Positions 33,507-35,838 of a stretch of 35,838 nt of DNA are shown here, piece by piece; within the stretch, counting starts at the first letter, position 1; the number at the start of each line of letters is the position of its first letter. The notes beneath the pieces were generated by a model. The model had not been told where the DNA came from. It searched no databases and saw only the letters and a list, made by a program, of their open reading frames with translations. Origin of the DNA: JBAZDV01 sp041669745 (GTDB lineage: Archaea; Thermoplasmatota; Thermoplasmata; Methanomassiliicoccales; Methanomethylophilaceae); assembly GCA_041669745.1 (NCBI GenBank), contig JBAYAO010000003.1:1-35838 (forward strand), read 5' to 3'. Made by a program: the position numbers and the translations under genes.

Positions 33507-33959
33507 ATGGTAAATATCAGAGTATCCGGATTGTCTGCCCTCGCAGGAGGGGCTCTTGCAGTTGCAGGATCGTACTCTGACTGGTACACGGTAGTTGCAT
33601 CCGACATATCCTTCACTGGATGGGAAATCACACATAATCTCAGTCTGAGTTTTCATTCATGTCCCGCAGTAATAGCCGTTATAGGTACGATCATGATGAT
33701 ATTCGGCCTTCTGAAGCTCATGGGCCTATCGACCAGTACCTTGAACTCTTTGAGTGGGACGTTCCTCATAATACTCGGTCTTGCCACAATAGTGATACCT
33801 TTTCTCTTCTACTACACCAATTTCCTCTATGGGAACGACTTCTCCGTGATGTTGGAGAGCGTTAGAATCGATAAGGGGATCATACTCTGTTTCATAGGTG
33901 GATTCCTGGGAACGGTGGCCGGCATCACTACGATATACTCTGACACACATCAGAATTGA
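33507..33959 (+). CDS. Four-helix membrane protein of unknown function
   Basis: The 150 aa protein has four hydrophobic helices (about 7-22, 52-72, 84-105 and 124-144) and an extracytoplasmic loop with SYSDWYTV after helix 1, a common pattern in small archaeal membrane proteins. No active-site motif is visible. It is probably co-expressed with the coiled-coil gene 20 nt upstream. Its last 10 nt overlap the end of the converging UPF0280 gene, where AGAATT-N5-AATTCT (33952-33968) forms a small inverted repeat. Confidence 0.72.
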   Translation: MVNIRVSGLSALAGGALAVAGSYSDWYTVVASDISFTGWEITHNLSLSFHSCPAVIAVIGTIMMIFGLLKLMGLSTSTLNSLSGTFLIILGLATIVIPFLFYYTNFLYGNDFSVMLESVRIDKGIILCFIGGFLGTVAGITTIYSDTHQN

Positions 33960-34681
33960 CTGAATTCTATTTTGCTGACATCGCCGATGCTTACCTTCGA
34001 CCTTACAAGTTCGGGGATCTCTCCGTATACAGCAAAAAGACCATTGCAGCATACTGCACATCCGCTGACGCCCGCAATATTTCCTATAGTTTCCAATGCA
34101 TATGACATCTCTTCCGATTCTCCTTTCACCACGAGGTTTCCAAGTGCCGTGGCACAGGCATCGGCAAGTATCACATCGTCCGAAAAAACCGTACATATGC
34201 CGCTGTTGCCGAAAGACACTGAGGGCCCTACAAGACCGGATGACGAGCATATACCCTTTATTGTCCCTGTCCTTGGGATTCTGAATGCCAGATTCTCAAA
34301 ATTGGAATCGTTTGTAAAAAGCCCCACTCTGGTCTCTCTGTCCGTGACCAGCGCTATATCCCCCCCATTCTCAACTATCGCATACCTTGCTCCGGCAATG
34401 GACATCCTTTCCACCGCATGGACCGCAACCGCACCGGCGACACCCGCCATCGGACCGACACCTGCCAAAACCGATGCGTCACACATCCTCCTGATCAAAT
34501 CGTCATCCGAATCCTCCGCAACAATCGGCTCAAAGGATGTCCCGAAATACGGATCCTCCTGGATTTTTGCCTTTATCGTCTCTCTCGCATCGAAAATGGC
34601 ATCCTTGGCAATCCGGAGATGATCAGCCTCCGAAATAATCGTCACAGCAGTCTCGCCGACTTCGAAATGAATCCTATTCAT
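33950..34681 (-). CDS. UPF0280 family protein (COG2122, ApbE-like fold)
   Basis: About 243 aa. UPF0280 proteins have been proposed to take part in sulfide-dependent homocysteine synthesis in methanogens together with the two genes upstream. Landmarks are VGPMAGVAGAVA, ENGGDIAL, CSSSGLVGPSVSFG and ADACATALGN, which resemble the flavin-transferase ApbE fold. The frame is open to 34741, but the ATG at 34681 gives the family N-terminus (MNRIHFEVGE) and overlaps the upstream stop by ATGA. It is the last gene of the cluster. Confidence 0.9.
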   Translation of the reverse strand: MNRIHFEVGETAVTIISEADHLRIAKDAIFDARETIKAKIQEDPYFGTSFEPIVAEDSDDDLIRRMCDASVLAGVGPMAGVAGAVAVHAVERMSIAGARYAIVENGGDIALVTDRETRVGLFTNDSNFENLAFRIPRTGTIKGICSSSGLVGPSVSFGNSGICTVFSDDVILADACATALGNLVVKGESEEMSYALETIGNIAGVSGCAVCCNGLFAVYGEIPELVRSKVSIGDVSKIEFSQF

Positions 34682-35079
34682 AACGTCAGGGTTACGGCGT
34701 GCGTGGGACACGATGAGAGACAGGATCCGCAAGCTATACACGATTCGTAATTAAGGTGCACTTCCCATGTCTTGGGATCGAACGTAAAGGACTTGGTCGG
34801 ACATATGGAAACGCAGGATCCGCAATCGATGCACTTGTCGGGATCGCGCGTTATATGCTTATCGAGCACATTGATCCCTATTCCCGCATCCGAGAGATAC
34901 TTTATCCCGGCCTTTATCCTGTCTTCGTCACCTTTGAGCTTGAGTATCAGCATTCCGCCGTCGTCCTCGATCTCTGCTTTCAGGATACTGGGCTCGATAT
35001 TGAACTTCGACACCAGGACATATGCCACTGAATCCTGGATGTTGTTTTCTGTAAATGTGAGTTTATATTTCTGCTCCAT
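34678..35079 (-). CDS. NIL domain / 2[4Fe-4S] ferredoxin protein of homocysteine synthesis
   Basis: The 133 aa protein has an N-terminal NIL ligand-binding-like domain (about 3-75) and two 4Fe-4S motifs, CIDCGSCVSICP and CIACGSCLSSCP. In methanogens this protein is paired with the DUF39 enzyme and supplies electrons for making homocysteine from sulfide and an aspartate-semialdehyde-derived precursor. A GGGAGTGA ribosome-binding site lies before the ATG, 4 nt after the DUF39 stop. It overlaps UPF0280 by 4 nt. Confidence 0.93.
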   Translation of the reverse strand: MEQKYKLTFTENNIQDSVAYVLVSKFNIEPSILKAEIEDDGGMLILKLKGDEDRIKAGIKYLSDAGIGINVLDKHITRDPDKCIDCGSCVSICPTKSFTFDPKTWEVHLNYESCIACGSCLSSCPTHAVTLTL

Positions 35080-35083
35080 TTTC

Positions 35084-35838
35084 TCACTCCCTTATCTCCA
35101 AAGGCTTTACGATTCCTTTTTCCGGCAGATTCGATACGGGCTTCGAGAGAAGGAACTCACCTTTCTCGATCCAGTCCTTCAGATTGGCAGCGACTGACCT
35201 CGCTTTTCTGTATGATGAAAGCGATGATGTCCTGATCCTCTGTCCTTCGTACTCGATGATCCCACTTCTCAATTCGGCGTAGCTGTACTGCTTTAGCACC
35301 GGCCTCTTGCTGCTGGTTACACTGTAATCGACCATATTGGCAAATAGCTCATCGTCTGATACCGCCGTACGCTTGATTATATCGGCATTCAGCACAGGTA
35401 TGGGGATCCCCACACCTACTGCAAGAGATATCCCGTACCCGTGTATGTCCAGGCCCCTGACGAAATCATGGGTCATCTTTTTCATATCGCCTATGAGGGC
35501 GAGTGTTCTCGATCCTGCCACCGGAACTCCGTTCCTTTCCGATGATGCGGTATTGAACTGGGTGCCCTGCCATGCCACATATCCATCACCTCCTCCGAGG
35601 AAAATGTGCGTACCTATGCCTATCGTATCAAGGTGCGGATCGTTCAGCAGAGGGGACAGCTGCCCTGCGGAACTGTATGTGGCGTTTTTCATTCTGGGAA
35701 GAAGTTTTCCCATGTATGTGTGAAGCGTCCTCTCGGATGTATTGGTGGCAACCGAATAATTCTGATAAGCATTGCGCGGATCGTAAAGATAGGCCTCATT
35801 GATCGTATCCAGGGATATGTGCGTGTCTATACTCTTTC
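35084..35838 (-). CDS. Homocysteine biosynthesis protein, DUF39/COG1900 (5' end beyond window)
   Basis: I translated the minus strand through the right edge; about 251 codons are visible and the frame stays open, so the ATG within the window at 35713 is internal. The segment before it reads ISLDTINEAYLYDPRNAYQN, matching the DUF39 family. Later motifs include GIGTHIFLGGGDGYVAWQGT and GVPVAGSRTLALIGDMK. Genetic work in Methanosarcina acetivorans ties COG1900 to sulfide-dependent homocysteine formation. The catalytic N-terminal cysteine is outside the window. No C-terminal CBS pair is visible, so this is the short form. It heads the visible part of the cluster with NIL-ferredoxin and UPF0280. 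Confidence 0.93.
   Translation of the reverse strand, partial: KSIDTHISLDTINEAYLYDPRNAYQNYSVATNTSERTLHTYMGKLLPRMKNATYSSAGQLSPLLNDPHLDTIGIGTHIFLGGGDGYVAWQGTQFNTASSERNGVPVAGSRTLALIGDMKKMTHDFVRGLDIHGYGISLAVGVGIPIPVLNADIIKRTAVSDDELFANMVDYSVTSSKRPVLKQYSYAELRSGIIEYEGQRIRTSSLSSYRKARSVAANLKDWIEKGEFLLSKPVSNLPEKGIVKPLEIRE

Noticed and set aside
33972..34622. Plus-strand ORF of 216 codons opposite UPF0280
   Set aside because: Ser/Thr/Pro-rich shadow of a conserved gene.

Overview
The window is archaeal chromosome, most likely from a methanogen or close relative in the Thermoplasmatota, with Methanomassiliicoccales as the best guess. This is inference from gene content, not a database match. The evidence is a complete archaeal-type riboflavin/FAD operon (ribB, FAD synthase, archaeal ribC, ribH), the archaeal ribosome-recycling ATPase ABCE1, a methionyl-tRNA synthetase with archaeal zinc knuckles, a 2-oxoacid:ferredoxin oxidoreductase, and the DUF39 / NIL-ferredoxin / UPF0280 homocysteine-synthesis cluster. 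Many genes also have a TATA-like element centred about 26 nt before the start codon, which fits archaeal leaderless transcription. I saw no rRNA, tRNA, CRISPR array, insertion sequence or phage gene. Coding density is high, with many 1-4 nt overlaps.

Layout. 1-2.6 kb (minus strand): ferrous iron transporter feoB (C-terminus beyond the left edge) behind a DtxR-type regulator carrying its own FeoA domain, with a TTAGG-N4-CCTAA operator next to the TATA box. 2.65-5.5 kb (minus): a small coiled-coil protein, serine hydroxymethyltransferase and phosphoglucose/phosphomannose isomerase. 5.7-7.7 kb (plus): the riboflavin/FAD operon. 7.8-11 kb: a class I aminotransferase, then divergently a PUA / PAPS-reductase-like / ferredoxin fusion. 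11-15.4 kb (minus): a PHP phosphoesterase, metG with an unusual C-terminal extension, and a MATE exporter. 15.5-18.7 kb (plus): ABCE1, a second PHP protein and a YqfO-like domain. 18.6-20.3 kb (minus): a helical protein of unknown function and a CDF metal transporter with a Cys-rich tail.

20.7-29.4 kb is a metabolic island with two divergent operons. The minus-strand operon encodes a P-loop ATPase and a four-subunit 2-oxoacid:ferredoxin oxidoreductase of the VorB type. The plus-strand operon encodes an XRE-cupin regulator, two tandem acyl-CoA ligases and a double-ACT/metallo-beta-lactamase-fold fusion with a degenerate metal motif. Together they could activate exogenous branched-chain or aryl acids and carboxylate them reductively to 2-oxoacids for amino-acid synthesis.

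29.4-32.6 kb holds the most novel-looking locus. A GTG-start radical SAM/SPASM enzyme lies directly behind a small protein with ten cysteines around a hydrophobic segment. A single near-symmetric TATA region drives this pair and, divergently, a DUF5685-like protein plus a membrane zinc-ribbon protein. The DUF5685-like protein has two acidic motifs resembling those of isoprenoid synthases. I propose a membrane-anchored, Cys-rich peptide modification system. 32.6-34 kb holds an AT-rich gap with an orphan strong promoter, a coiled-coil protein and a four-helix membrane protein. 34-35.8 kb (minus) is the homocysteine-synthesis cluster, cut by the right edge.
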